DNA of 64,000 nucleotides from the NCBI GenBank assembly GCA_016713885.1, contig JADJOF010000001.1, forward strand, positions 1 to 64,000, written 5' to 3'. The stretch comes from Bdellovibrionales bacterium. GTDB taxonomy: Bacteria; Bdellovibrionota; Bdellovibrionia; Bdellovibrionales; JAMPXM01. Shown piece by piece: positions 18,003-27,231 of the stretch (its first letter is position 1; every line of letters begins with the position of its first letter). Under the pieces are notes generated by a model. That model was not told the origin of the DNA, did not search any database, and saw nothing but the letters and a program-made list of their open reading frames with translations. The position numbers and the translations under genes were made by a program.

Positions 18003-18146
18003 AGCCCGGCCCGGATCAGCAATGCAGGCCAGACTCGCCCGCTGTGAACATGTTTAGCGAATCAAACGCAATTCCAGTGAGTTAGCTGCCCGCATAGCGG
18101 TGTACAGAATCTCGGCAGCCAGACCGACCACTCATCTGTCTACCGC

Positions 18147-18186
18147 GTGAAAAGTAACATTTTTCTTGAATAATGTTACTTTTCAC
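18147..18186. promoter_or_regulatory. AbiE operator: perfect 15-bp inverted repeat
   Basis: Arms GTGAAAAGTAACATT (18147-18161) and AATGTTACTTTTCAC (18172-18186) are exact reverse complements separated by ten bases, 14 bases upstream of the AbiEi start. AbiEi proteins are known to repress their own operon by binding inverted repeats, so this is the expected operator. Confidence 0.8.
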
Positions 18187-18200
18187 CACATCCTCAAAAG

Positions 18201-18773
18201 GTGACGAGGGAGCAGGAGACCAAACTCAAAAAACTAGGCCTATTCACTCTCGCTCAAGCAGAGAAGCTTGGTCTTCGCCAGCAGAGCCTCTCAGACCTCG
18301 TCAGACAAGGGCGACTGACTCGAATCAGCCGTGGCCTCTTCCTGCACCCACAAGCTGCGGTCGAACGAGAAATCGACTTTCAGATCGCCCAACTCAAGTT
18401 TGGCCCTCAATCGGCAGTCGGCGGTCTCTCGGCTCTGTTTTACTACAATCTCGCCGAACAAGTGCCACAGCAAACCTGGGTTCTCGTTCCTCCTGAAAAA
18501 ATATCGAGGAATAAGGGTTACCGCCTCATCCGCACCAAGGCTCGGTTGGATCTCGGAATCGTTGAAGGCAACGGATATCGTATAGTCTCAATAGAAAGAG
18601 CCATTGTTGAGGGCCTTAAGCTTGCAACAAAAATTGGCGAGCGCACTGCCATCAAAGCCGCAAGAGAGGCCATTCGGCAGAAACTCACAACGCTGAACAA
18701 GCTTGGAAAAATGGCTAAAGATCTGGGTCTTGATTCTTACCTTACAAAATACTTTGAGGCCATCGTCGCATGA
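18201..18773 (+). CDS. abiEi: AbiEi antitoxin / transcriptional repressor of type IV toxin-antitoxin system
   Basis: About 190 residues, the normal size. The N-terminal winged helix-turn-helix (LGLFTLAQAEKLGLRQQSLSDLVRQG) is followed by LTRISRGLFLHP and a C-terminal antitoxin domain (SAVGGLSALFYYNLAEQVPQQTWVLVP, IVSIERAIVEGLKLATKIGERTAIKAAREA). In known AbiE systems this protein represses the operon and neutralises AbiEii without forming a stable complex. Start is GTG at 18201. The stop overlaps the AbiEii start by four bases (ATGA), the typical coupling. Confidence 0.9.
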   Translation: MTREQETKLKKLGLFTLAQAEKLGLRQQSLSDLVRQGRLTRISRGLFLHPQAAVEREIDFQIAQLKFGPQSAVGGLSALFYYNLAEQVPQQTWVLVPPEKISRNKGYRLIRTKARLDLGIVEGNGYRIVSIERAIVEGLKLATKIGERTAIKAAREAIRQKLTTLNKLGKMAKDLGLDSYLTKYFEAIVA

Positions 18774-19621
18774 CGACAAAATCGAAAGGCGAATCCCTCC
18801 GCCAAAAAATAACAACACTGAGCTCTAAAACCGGGGTTCGATACTCGAACCTCGAAACCGCATTTTTAATTGAGAGGCTGGTTGCAAGGTTGATGTCTGA
18901 TAGAACATTGACCAAGCATCTCGTTTTCAAAGGTGGCTTTGTAGGACTTAAGGTTTACGGCTCCCATCGATACACGGTGGACCTTGACGCCCTTCTCTTG
19001 AAATCAAATATCGAATCCACGTTGCAGACCGTGAAGGAAAGGGCCGAAAGCGATTTGCAAGATGGTGTGTGGTTCCGCTTTGAAGACCAGACCGATCTCA
19101 CCACCCAAGGCGAGTACGGAGGCATCCGCCATATATACCGAGCGGGTATCGGCGAAGTTCTAAAGAATCTAAAAAAAGCACAGGTCGTTCATTTTGATCT
19201 CGGAATCGGCGACCCCGTTACTCCGGGGCCACAGAGGACCGAAGTCCCGTCTCTGCTATCAAAAGATGAAAGCCTGAGTTGGTCAGTTTATCCTATTGAA
19301 ACGATCATCGCTGAAAAGCTTCACGCTGTCATTTCTCACGGCAATCAAAACTCACGCTCGAAAGATGTCTACGATCTAGGGATTTTCTTACCCAAAGCTG
19401 ATTCTAAGATTCTGCTCGAGGCCCTGCGGCGATGTTTTGAGTTTCGTGAAACCGACATCCCTCACAGTTTTACTAAAATCATCGAAAGTGTCGATACAAC
19501 TCGTCTCGAAAAAGGATGGGCCAGCGCCGTGGGCTCAATTACAGAGGCACCTTCTTTTAAAAAATCGTTTGATACCCTTATCTCTGAACTTCGTCGATTG
19601 GAAACGACCTGGAACAAGTAG
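18770..19621 (+). CDS. abiEii: AbiEii nucleotidyltransferase toxin
   Basis: About 283 residues. The nucleotidyltransferase motif lies at about 55-75: KGGFVGLKVYGSHRYTVDLDALL, here broken into GGF and the R-x-T-x-D-x-D pattern. The conserved YPIETIIAEKLHAVISHG and RSKDVYDLGIFL blocks of AbiEii/AbiGii-type proteins follow near 175-205. Members transfer nucleotides to tRNA acceptor ends and stop growth after phage infection. It is intact and coupled to its antitoxin gene. Confidence 0.92.
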   Translation: MTTKSKGESLRQKITTLSSKTGVRYSNLETAFLIERLVARLMSDRTLTKHLVFKGGFVGLKVYGSHRYTVDLDALLLKSNIESTLQTVKERAESDLQDGVWFRFEDQTDLTTQGEYGGIRHIYRAGIGEVLKNLKKAQVVHFDLGIGDPVTPGPQRTEVPSLLSKDESLSWSVYPIETIIAEKLHAVISHGNQNSRSKDVYDLGIFLPKADSKILLEALRRCFEFRETDIPHSFTKIIESVDTTRLEKGWASAVGSITEAPSFKKSFDTLISELRRLETTWNK

Positions 19622-19637
19622 CCCATACGTTTCATCC

Positions 19638-21227
19638 CTAAACGCGTGTCGCCGCCCCCACAAGTTCCACAAACTCACCCAAAAGATCGGACTTCAGTTC
19701 CTTACTCCCAAGGAACGGATTCATAATACAGAGCCTGATCAGAACTAGATCTTCGCTATCGACTTTCGTACTCCAAGCCGTCGACCACTTCTTGAGGTAC
19801 TTCGCGTAGGCCGCATTCTCTCCAAACGCGAGTCTTGTTTTTGAAACAAAAAACGGCGCGCCATCAAGATTGAGCTTTTCATATAGCGCCAGCGTTCGCG
19901 CATTCGAGACCGACGTCTTCTCACCCGCTCGTGCCAGTGCAAAGCAGAGCAAATTCGTTTCAGCAAACGGAGCAACACGCACATCATCAAGCAACGCGAG
20001 CTTCTCGCTCAGTTCGCGGCGCAGACGAATCGTCCTTGCCAAAATGCGACCGTAACCAAACTGATTAAAGCCCACGGCTCCCGCTGTCATCCACGTCGCA
20101 ACCGCACCCGATGCCGACCGCGATCCCTCCAGCGTGAAAAGCCCCTTATCTGACTTCTCCGAAAAATCCACGTACGGCGCCCCAAACGCAACGATCCGAT
20201 AGTCTTCCCAGCGCCGACAAATAAACACACCCGACGCATACGGCACATAACCCAGCTTATGCGGATCCATCGTGATCGACGTCGCCCGCGACATCGCCTC
20301 CAGCGACTGCACCGCAACCTCCGCCAAGGTACATTGTACCTTTTCGTCATGGCCCAAGAGCGTTCTAAAAAATGCGCCATAGGCCGCATCGATGTGATGC
20401 CAGATCTCGTTTCCAAGCGAGGTCTTTCGATCCAAAAGGTCGGCGACTTTATGAATCGGATCCAAGAGGCCCATCTCGGTGGTGCCGGCGACGCTCACCA
20501 CTCCAAGAATTGGCTTCTTTTCAGAGTTCGCGCGATCAATGAGCTTCTCGAGCTCAACAAGATCTAAGTGACCCGTTTCATCGAGAGGAATCGTCCACAG
20601 ATTCTCAACACCAAAAACAAAGGCGCCCTTCGTCCATGAGTAATGTTTGTGCGCCGGCACCATCAACACCGCATCTCGCGATGATCCGTGCAGCTCCTGC
20701 ACACGTGCGCGAGCTCGAAACAGCATTTCAAAATTCGCGACTGTCCCGCCGCTTGTGAAATGGCCGTAGGGCTTTTCGAAACCCACCATCACCGCCAGCG
20801 CCTGCAGCGCTTCGTTCTCGATCTCGACTCCGACCTTCGCCGATTCCATCGAAATATTATTGGGATTGTGGAGAACTGTGAGGATATGTCCAAAAAGTGC
20901 CGGCAAACTAATTTCAGAGAACATATGCCCGATATAGCGCGGCGAAAATTTCGGAATCTCGCCTTCAAAGCGATGCGCCAAGTTCGTCAGCAATTCCTCA
21001 GTGTGATCCTGCTGCGCCTTAAACTCGGCGACCGCCTGATCCCCTCCCGAGATCGCACTTCCATCTTCAGGATGCACCTTCGTTCGCCATTCAAAGTACG
21101 ACTTAAAGATGTGAAAAACCTGGTACTGAACCCAATCCTTGTTTTCGGCCTGGGGCCCCAGAAAGAAGCTTTTAAGAGCGACATCGTCATTCGAGCAGCG
21201 AGGACGACCGTGAGCAATTTGATCCAT
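19638..21227 (-). CDS. Group II PLP-dependent amino-acid decarboxylase (glutamate/aromatic type)
   Basis: About 529 residues. It has the fold type I decarboxylase hallmarks: HFTSGGTVANFEMLFRAR for the cofactor pocket, HIDAAYGAFF with the PLP aspartate near 285, and the Schiff-base lysine in TMDPHKLGYVPY near 330. The C-terminal part has SASGAVATWM typical of the group. Substrate could be glutamate, tyrosine, aspartate or diaminobutyrate; the length fits glutamate/tyrosine-type bacterial enzymes. It is convergent with AbiEii (16-base gap) and may extend the amine chemistry of the 14-18 kb set, although that link is only positional. Confidence 0.85.
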   Translation of the reverse strand: MDQIAHGRPRCSNDDVALKSFFLGPQAENKDWVQYQVFHIFKSYFEWRTKVHPEDGSAISGGDQAVAEFKAQQDHTEELLTNLAHRFEGEIPKFSPRYIGHMFSEISLPALFGHILTVLHNPNNISMESAKVGVEIENEALQALAVMVGFEKPYGHFTSGGTVANFEMLFRARARVQELHGSSRDAVLMVPAHKHYSWTKGAFVFGVENLWTIPLDETGHLDLVELEKLIDRANSEKKPILGVVSVAGTTEMGLLDPIHKVADLLDRKTSLGNEIWHHIDAAYGAFFRTLLGHDEKVQCTLAEVAVQSLEAMSRATSITMDPHKLGYVPYASGVFICRRWEDYRIVAFGAPYVDFSEKSDKGLFTLEGSRSASGAVATWMTAGAVGFNQFGYGRILARTIRLRRELSEKLALLDDVRVAPFAETNLLCFALARAGEKTSVSNARTLALYEKLNLDGAPFFVSKTRLAFGENAAYAKYLKKWSTAWSTKVDSEDLVLIRLCIMNPFLGSKELKSDLLGEFVELVGAATRV

Positions 21228-21397
21228 CAGGCGATGGAATCGCTACTTCAGGTGAAATTCAACAGGAAGGAGCCCGCCGCGACTTCTTTCTGCTTTCTCA
21301 CCACTTAACGCTCCACTCCTTACGAGAATCCCGGGGAATTCTGTCCCACTGCCGCGTCTTGGGACATGAAAGTTTTCGTGATTCCCCCGCTTCGTGC

Positions 21398-21403
21398 TAT
21401 ACT
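21398..21403 (+). promoter_or_regulatory. Putative -10 box of ssrA
   Basis: TATACT lies 15 bases upstream of the mature tmRNA 5' end. A weak -35-like stretch (TTTTCG region, around 21374-21380) stands at a suitable distance. The spacing suits a short 5' leader removed by RNase P. Confidence 0.5.
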
Positions 21404-21417
21404 ACACGAGCTTATTT

Positions 21418-21768
21418 GGGGGCGTCCCGGTTTCGACGTGGGTCGTGAAATCCAAGGAGCATGCCGGGGCGTACGAGGACCTCGATAAAAACGTACAATT
21501 TGTAGTCGGCAACGATTACGCACTCGCAGCTTAATTGACTGCGCATGAGCCCGGTGAGCGGTTGCGGCGCCGGAACTCGTGTAACTTTAGCGACCTCGAC
21601 TTGAGAGTGTTTTCGCCAGGCTCTTGAGTTCAAAACTGCTGGTGATGTGAGTCGCAGAAGTTTGTCGATGGACGTCTGCGCCTCGAAATTAAGACATCGA
21701 CTAAGCATGTAGCCCGCCTTGTGACGGAACACTTACGGACGGGGGTTCGACTCCCCCCGCCTCCACCA
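21418..21768 (+). ncRNA. ssrA: Transfer-messenger RNA (one-piece)
   Basis: The 5' end GGGGGCG pairs with CGCCTCC before the encoded ACCA tail at 21765-21768, forming the tRNA-like acceptor stem, and GGGGGTTCGACTCCCCCC is the T arm. The usual conserved 5' stretch CCCGGTTTCGACG follows the start. The tag frame near 21511-21534 reads GNDYALAA then TAA, a short tag typical of Bdellovibrio-like bacteria. It rescues stalled ribosomes with SmpB. Its 3' end is a well-known integration site for genomic islands, and the accessory region here begins just downstream. Confidence 0.97.
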
Positions 21769-21956
21769 TTTTAAGTTTCCAAGGATCGGTTTTTTAGGAA
21801 ACTGAGAAAAACAATTTTGCTTCAGCGGCTTAGATGATGAGAGCCGTGTCGGTCACTTTTTCGACTCTCACAGCATCTCATGCGAAATAACGGTATTTGG
21901 CGACTTCTTGTAGTACGCGAGTACTACAAGGTTTCGGAGTACTACATTTTCTGAAC

Positions 21957-24245
21957 TTACGAGGCCCGCTTGGGTTTGACCTTCGACTCAATAAAGTAAA
22001 GTCCGTCGTCGCAAGAAAACCGTTTTTCAAGCTCAGTAAGAAACTCTCCACTAGAAAGTGGGATGGATTTGCTTTGGCTCACAAAATGAGCGACCGCACG
22101 ATCAAACAGGATTCTAGGGTCTCTCTCATTAGCTTGAATTCGATTCTTAGCGCTTGAACGTGACAACTTTGTTAATCGATTTTCAATGAATGTCCACATC
22201 TCTTCTTTCGAACCTGTAGAGAAAGCTTTGGTTGTAATAGCACGTTTTGGCTTTATTGCTGAAATTGCTAAGTCCTGCTTTACCGCCGTATTGGTCGTAT
22301 ACGCGTTGACTGAGCCTTGTTTTTTATTGAGCGCTGTTGCGCTTACAATTTCAAATCCAGAGTCGATTATAGCTTTTTGGAGCGCATTCCAAACCGCTGC
22401 CTGAGTATTTGAAAACACGAGCGTGAACCATCGGCCCGGTTTCAGTACGCGAAAGGCTTCTCTAAAACATTCTGTCATAAGATTTTGATATTCGGCCAAT
22501 CGTTTATTTTGGCCTCTGTTTTCAATTGCTTCATGAGTGATATTTGTCACCACTCGCAGCCATGCTTCCCAAAGGAAGTTCAACTCGGAATAAAAAATAT
22601 TTGAGCCGAATGGAGGATCCATAAAAAGATAATCGAGACAAGAATCGGGAAGATTTAGTTTTGTAGATGACTGTGTGGAAATGAAAGTATTTTTCCCAGA
22701 CGGACCTTCAAAGTGTATTGTGTCTAAGCGAGAAACAAGACTTGTCAGAGCGGGTACTTCGGGAATTACTGATGAAACGTATAAAGTCCCTTTTCTGCCA
22801 GCATTAATAAATCCACCGCCACCATTGAAGTAATAACTGAATGCTACGCTCGCAAGTTTAGAAGTAATGCGCTCAGATGCAGTTTTTGCGAACATCAGTC
22901 GATTTCGAAGTGATTTATCTTTTAGTGCATTAATTTTTCGAACATAGGAAGCCAAAATCGCCAAATTTCTTTTCGAGTAAAAGTGATGGACATGAGTGGC
23001 TCCTGAATCATCGTTTCTGCGCGCCTCACTTCCTTCGGGCATTCTGTCTTGAGGATACCAGTCATTAACTTTTAAGCCTTCGACCTTTTTCAAGAGTTGC
23101 AAATCGAACGCATCGGGCTTCTTAGAAAACTTCTTTCCAGAAAAACTATAGTTAATAAGAACCGGCACCATTTTAACTTGAGAAACAGAGACCCCAAGTG
23201 TCTCATCGAATTTTTTAACTTTTACTTTGTTGGCTTTTTTCGCCTTATCTTTTCCTTTAGGGCTCTTTGCCAACAGGGTCTTACACTTCGGACACGAAAA
23301 ATTCGACCTTACTTTTTTTGCTTTCTCATCGACTACCGCACTCCAATATACAATTTCTTCGCGGCACTTACCGCATTCGAGTACTTCAGACCAAAGAATA
23401 TGATTGATTTTTGCAATCGGTAAAATCGAGTTACCAACAAGCTTTCTAGCATCTCGTGAAAGAATCTTTTTTGCTTCTAACTGTTGTTTTGAACTTGCCT
23501 CGTGGAGAGTGAGATACATCCACTCAAACTCATCGCTGATCTCTTTCGCGATACGAGTCGCCTCTCGCTGAAGAGTATGTGCATTGATTGAAGTATTGTA
23601 ATTGTAAGAGATGAATGTTGCTGCGGGAGACAAGTCATTGAGGATAGCAGTACGCGCTCCCAGTTTTGAAAATGGAATCCATTTTCCCTTCTCCAGTTTT
23701 TTTACGACGCCTTTGTTATCGACAGCATAGCCCAAAGACTCGATAGTTTTTCGATCTCCACAAAGTGAAGCAGCCAGGCCTGTCATCCCGGTTCCGCAGA
23801 ACCCATCGAACACAACATCTCCTGGAGATGTATAGTGAAGTAAATAGCGAATGATGGCTTTGTGAGGAACTTTGGTATGATATGAATGCGCGCTATAAAC
23901 GGGGTCATTCTTTCCTTCGGTAACGTCGGCAGAAAAAGCTTCCCGTTGATATCGAATTTCATTCGGTTTGCGCGTTTTGAGCCATTCAATTAACTGGGGA
24001 AGAAATGGATTCGGGCATGCTGTGTAGTATGGCGGATCAGAGAGCTTCAATATTTGTTCGACAGATGCCTTGGGAAAACCATCTTGATTCTTAAAATTTG
24101 GATCTCGAAGCTTCTTCTCTAAAATTTTTGAAAAGTAATTTCGACGTTCTTCTTCTGATGAAAATTTAAGCCCAAGACACTCAACAGTGCCTTCTTCTCT
24201 AAGATTTTCGAGATGCAAATCGATAAGACTGAGCTGCTCAGGCAT
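21957..24245 (-). CDS. Large site-specific DNA methyltransferase
   Basis: About 762 residues. The SAM-binding motif is VFDGFCGTGMTGLAA near 145 and the catalytic motif IV is DPPFGSN near 545, an order and sequence fitting adenine-N6 or cytosine-N4 methylases of the beta-like class. A separate upstream DPPY (near 70) also occurs. Between them lies a zinc-ribbon-like insert with CGKC and CPKC, followed by a Lys-rich stretch. It is more AT-rich than the flanking chromosome. No restriction subunit of known family is adjacent; the unknown gene at 24736 on the same strand is a candidate partner. It could be part of restriction-modification or an orphan methylase. Confidence 0.85.
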   Translation of the reverse strand: MPEQLSLIDLHLENLREEGTVECLGLKFSSEEERRNYFSKILEKKLRDPNFKNQDGFPKASVEQILKLSDPPYYTACPNPFLPQLIEWLKTRKPNEIRYQREAFSADVTEGKNDPVYSAHSYHTKVPHKAIIRYLLHYTSPGDVVFDGFCGTGMTGLAASLCGDRKTIESLGYAVDNKGVVKKLEKGKWIPFSKLGARTAILNDLSPAATFISYNYNTSINAHTLQREATRIAKEISDEFEWMYLTLHEASSKQQLEAKKILSRDARKLVGNSILPIAKINHILWSEVLECGKCREEIVYWSAVVDEKAKKVRSNFSCPKCKTLLAKSPKGKDKAKKANKVKVKKFDETLGVSVSQVKMVPVLINYSFSGKKFSKKPDAFDLQLLKKVEGLKVNDWYPQDRMPEGSEARRNDDSGATHVHHFYSKRNLAILASYVRKINALKDKSLRNRLMFAKTASERITSKLASVAFSYYFNGGGGFINAGRKGTLYVSSVIPEVPALTSLVSRLDTIHFEGPSGKNTFISTQSSTKLNLPDSCLDYLFMDPPFGSNIFYSELNFLWEAWLRVVTNITHEAIENRGQNKRLAEYQNLMTECFREAFRVLKPGRWFTLVFSNTQAAVWNALQKAIIDSGFEIVSATALNKKQGSVNAYTTNTAVKQDLAISAIKPKRAITTKAFSTGSKEEMWTFIENRLTKLSRSSAKNRIQANERDPRILFDRAVAHFVSQSKSIPLSSGEFLTELEKRFSCDDGLYFIESKVKPKRAS

Positions 24246-24523
24246 TGGTGTTCGACTCCATGAACGTCTCGTAACATCCTGTTACTTTGAGACCTGATTG
24301 CGTAAATATAAGCGCTTGAAATCATTATAGAGTTACGCAGCCGCTGATGATATTCGTTACGAATGGGCCGGACCTTCTCTAGCCAAATGTGGGGCGTATG
24401 TACTTGCACAAATAATCAGCGTCCGCCCGAATAACGCAACATGCCGGACCTTCATCCGGTTATGTACTGAATTGATCCTTTCACGGTTTTTGATTACAAG
24501 AATCTTCGATTAATGGGGAACAG

Positions 24524-24739
24524 TTGGCGCAAGCCAGACAGCTAGCTTTAAAGATACAAAATCTCGGAAATATTCACCGAGACTTGCGAAGCAGTATCGA
24601 AATCAAATCTAAGTCCCTGACAAAATCTCTTTTAGACCAACTAGTTGAACAGCACGACTCCGTTATCGATGAGAAAATCGTTCTGATAAACAAGTACAAC
24701 AAACTTACTGGTTCAAAAGTGCGACTTCTGAGTTTTTAA
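24524..24739 (+). CDS. Small helical protein, unknown
   Basis: 71 residues from a TTG start with GGGGA upstream. The sequence is lysine- and serine-rich and predicted helical (LALKIQNLGNIHRDL, LLDQLVEQHDSVIDEKIVLINKYNKL). No family is recognised. Its last bases overlap the end of the convergent gene at 24736. Codon use fits the island. It may be a small accessory of the methylase locus or a chance frame. Confidence 0.4.
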   Translation: MAQARQLALKIQNLGNIHRDLRSSIEIKSKSLTKSLLDQLVEQHDSVIDEKIVLINKYNKLTGSKVRLLSF

Positions 24740-25827
24740 GAAGCTCGTTTCTTAGAGTTTTTACGACTTCCTCGTTTACCTAACTTTTTGATGTCCATGC
24801 TTTCAGCGAGAACGATTTGATTGAGCCGCTCAATCTCCTGCTCTGCCGAATGAACCAAAGGAAGCGCATCTATCATCCGATCTTGTACTCGCTTTAGCAG
24901 AGTTTCCAGCGAAAGAGTTGGATGCAGAATTTGCTGAATTTCAGATTCTTTCGAAGTGTCGGTATTTGCCAATATTAGTGTCGGCAACCTAGGGTATTTG
25001 CGAATATCCTTAGCTTCATTTTTGTTAAAAAATCTTTTGGCATCATGCTTGAGTTCAACATCGATATTAAATTCGATTACGCTATTTTTAGTTTGGATCC
25101 GTACTGTGCTGGCGGGAGAATCAACACCTTTCCTGCGGCGAAAACAACAGGCGAAACCAATTCGTTCTAAATCATCACGCTTTTGCTCTAAGTAACTCTC
25201 CTCGGAGGCTGCAGACGTATAATCTTGCCACGAAGAAACAAAGCTCTTGGCATTTTCATACAGACTTAGCTTTGCGACATGATAGAGAACAGAATCAATC
25301 ACTGCTTCATTCACGATCGAAGCATTTACTCCTAATCTCTTTAGCGGCATATTTTTCTTTGGATCGTAGAGTACGAGCAGGCCTCTATTTGAAAATCGAT
25401 CTTCCAGCATAAGAAATGAAACATCTGCTTCGAAGGCGATATTTTTTGAGGGACCCCTCGAAATTTTCCATTCGGGTGCATAGTGCTTGATAATATCGAA
25501 GAGAGAATTTTTGCGATCAAAATTTGCGCATATCTTTGGCGGGATGTGATCTTCGGGCAATTCAACAATTCTTTTATGAATGCGCGTGTGTTGATTCCGA
25601 TTATGCTCCTTTGGTTTAATGGTGAATAGCGTTGGGATGATCCCCCAATCTGTTTGCACCGCCACGGACCATTCAGTTTTTGACGCGAAAAAGCTTGTTG
25701 AATCTTGTTTGCGGTCGAATATCAGCGTAGTCAAGGAACCGCCGGATTGAGTTCCATCTCGAAGAAACGCCCGTTTCAATTTAAGAGATGCATTCGCGAT
25801 TTTTACGCTTCGGAGGTCCGACTTCAT
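24736..25827 (-). CDS. Unknown island protein, about 363 aa
   Basis: I do not recognise a family. The ORF is intact and AT-rich like its neighbours. It is mixed alpha/beta, with a central region IAFEADVSFLMLEDRFSNRGLLVLYDP, a C-terminal VIEFNIDVELKHDAKRFFNK and a basic tail (KKLGKRGSRKNSKKR). The D/E-x-K-like arrangement around VELKHDAK could suit a nuclease, but this is weak. It lies 490 bases upstream of the large DNA methyltransferase on the same strand, with a small convergent ORF between, so a role as restriction or specificity partner is a testable guess only. Confidence 0.65.
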   Translation of the reverse strand: MKSDLRSVKIANASLKLKRAFLRDGTQSGGSLTTLIFDRKQDSTSFFASKTEWSVAVQTDWGIIPTLFTIKPKEHNRNQHTRIHKRIVELPEDHIPPKICANFDRKNSLFDIIKHYAPEWKISRGPSKNIAFEADVSFLMLEDRFSNRGLLVLYDPKKNMPLKRLGVNASIVNEAVIDSVLYHVAKLSLYENAKSFVSSWQDYTSAASEESYLEQKRDDLERIGFACCFRRRKGVDSPASTVRIQTKNSVIEFNIDVELKHDAKRFFNKNEAKDIRKYPRLPTLILANTDTSKESEIQQILHPTLSLETLLKRVQDRMIDALPLVHSAEQEIERLNQIVLAESMDIKKLGKRGSRKNSKKRAS

Positions 25828-25989
25828 ATTGGTCTAGTCGGAATTTTTTCTGAGTTGCTTAATACTTCTGGCTAGGTAGATCGCATAGCAAGACCATGGT
25901 CCTGTAAATTGAATCTACACTTAGACTTCAAATATCCCGCAAGTACGTCAAAACTCCGGAAAGATGAGTTTTATCGAATTTCGATCAGC

Positions 25990-26445
25990 TTACGAAAATA
26001 TAAAGATGGTGCATTTGTGAAAAAATCTGGTTGCGGCGAGCCTTTTCCTGGAAATAGTTTTTTTTGCTACTTCGATGGAAGGAGTGTTGGTCATTTCAAC
26101 TATGGCATCTACATAGAAACTTTTTTTCGACTTTCTGAGATGCTTTTTTAGCTCCTCAAGACCCCTATTAACAATTTCAACAGCCAATCCACGCCTTCTA
26201 TATTTCTCGCTCACCGCATAGTTTAGGCTGTAGCAATCCACACTATTGATTGACTCTTCCTGCCCAAATGTCGCCAGAGCTTGAACTTCTCCCGCGACGA
26301 CTTTGGCGTAGCAGTACCTTCTTCCACTAGGAATCTCATCGAGATGCTCAATGTAATCTGCGTCCAACTTATTCACACGCAATCCGCTGTTCAGTGCTTG
26401 CTGCAAACTAAGCAGTCCATCCATATGATTTAACGTTGGAGACAT
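25990..26445 (-). CDS. GNAT-family N-acetyltransferase
   Basis: About 151 residues. The acetyl-CoA binding region is NYAVSEKYRRRGLAVEIVNRGLEELKKH, with the R-R-x-G-L-A variant of the Q/R-x-x-G-x-G/A signature. The following NTPSIEVAKKTISRKRLAATRFF fits the last GNAT strand and helix (neighbour N...A..). The substrate is unknown. It lies inside the accessory island and may be cargo. Confidence 0.7.
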   Translation of the reverse strand: MSPTLNHMDGLLSLQQALNSGLRVNKLDADYIEHLDEIPSGRRYCYAKVVAGEVQALATFGQEESINSVDCYSLNYAVSEKYRRRGLAVEIVNRGLEELKKHLRKSKKSFYVDAIVEMTNTPSIEVAKKTISRKRLAATRFFHKCTIFIFS

Positions 26446-26455
26446 AAACTCTCAT

Positions 26456-26808
26456 TCATTGCTCAAATTGATCTTTGCCAAAGATGGGTTGTGATTCAGA
26501 ATTGTCAGATTTGAATGTCCATGAGACCTCAGGGAGACCGTCGAAAAGGCGATAGAGCGTATTTTTCCCAGCCTTGCCCTGATTCTCTTCCATCAGTTTC
26601 AAATATCCTTCCCTATGACTTAAATTCGATTTGGAGCCACATTCATTTGGAAAACCCGTAGATCGTGGCAGTAATTCAGCAGTAACGTTGCCACTGCAAT
26701 GACAATACTTTGCAACTACTCTCCATGAACGAGGATACGAATCGCCTCTTCTATCATCGAAGCCATTGAAACCTCATGGCGCTCGCAGTTCTCCTTGAAA
26801 TCTTCCAT
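26456..26808 (-). pseudogene. Frameshifted small gene of unknown family
   Basis: From ATG 26808 the frame MEDFKENCERHEVSMASM continues into IEEAIRILVHGE and then stops near 26714. In the adjacent frame an uninterrupted 105-codon stretch runs from 26773 to the stop at 26456, without a start codon, reading through GDSYPRSWRVVAKYCHC, GFPNECGSKSNLSHREGY and TLYRLFDGLPEVSW. A single-base shift near 26720-26750 would fuse both into one protein of about 115 residues. CHC and NEC cysteines might bind metal. It ends eleven bases before the GNAT gene. No family is recognised; coding character is judged from composition only. Confidence 0.4.
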
Positions 26809-27231
26809 AAGTTGAATTCAGTGAAGCCAAATGTAATCGAGAATTCAATATCTTTCGCCGGAGAATCCTCACCGTCTTCGTCAGAAAATGACAACGAGGA
26901 GTATTTGAATAGTGAGCAGGCGGCAAAGCTTTTGGCGTTTCCCCTTAAGAGTTTTCGTAACGCCGTTTCGATGGGCCGGATTCCTCATTACAAGCTCTTT
27001 GGGCACAATCGCTTCAAGAAAACTGAGTTGTTGAAACTTCTTGTTAGAGTCGAGCCAAAACAACTAGGAAGGCACCTTTCCGCCAAGTTTGGAGAGGCCA
27101 ATACTCAGTGCTTTAATAATCACTTCGCTTTTGGAGTATGGCTTCGAGTCACTCCCAAGCTTATCATTCAGCACCTTGACGGTACTTTCTATGTGATCCG
27201 TAAGAACCTTTTTTTCGCTTTCATTGTTTAG
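26776..27231 (+). CDS. Excisionase-like helix-turn-helix protein
   Basis: Residues 40-92 are a MerR/excisionase-type HTH (EEYLNSEQAAKLLAFPLKSF, then MGRIPHYKLFGHNRFKKTELLKLL). Proteins of this type control excision or transcription in mobile elements. The start is uncertain: ATG 26776 overlaps the 5' part of the frameshifted gene on the other strand, and GTG 26824 is possible. The C-terminal 55 codons overlap the RHH-like gene on the opposite strand, so the reading frame may be extended artificially beyond the HTH. No integrase accompanies it. Confidence 0.55.
   Translation: MALAVLLEIFHKLNSVKPNVIENSISFAGESSPSSSENDNEEYLNSEQAAKLLAFPLKSFRNAVSMGRIPHYKLFGHNRFKKTELLKLLVRVEPKQLGRHLSAKFGEANTQCFNNHFAFGVWLRVTPKLIIQHLDGTFYVIRKNLFFAFIV

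Noticed and set aside
21769..21830. AGTTTCC/GGAAACT pair after ssrA as its terminator
   Set aside because: The T run lies inside the loop rather than after the stem, so the structure is not a normal terminator.
24246..24260. GTTCGACTCC, matching part of the tmRNA T arm, as a possible attachment-site copy
   Set aside because: Only ten bases match and the flanks differ; it lies too near ssrA to bound the whole island.
25909..26151. 80-codon plus-strand frame
   Set aside because: It overlaps the GNAT gene antisense for most of its length and has no family resemblance.
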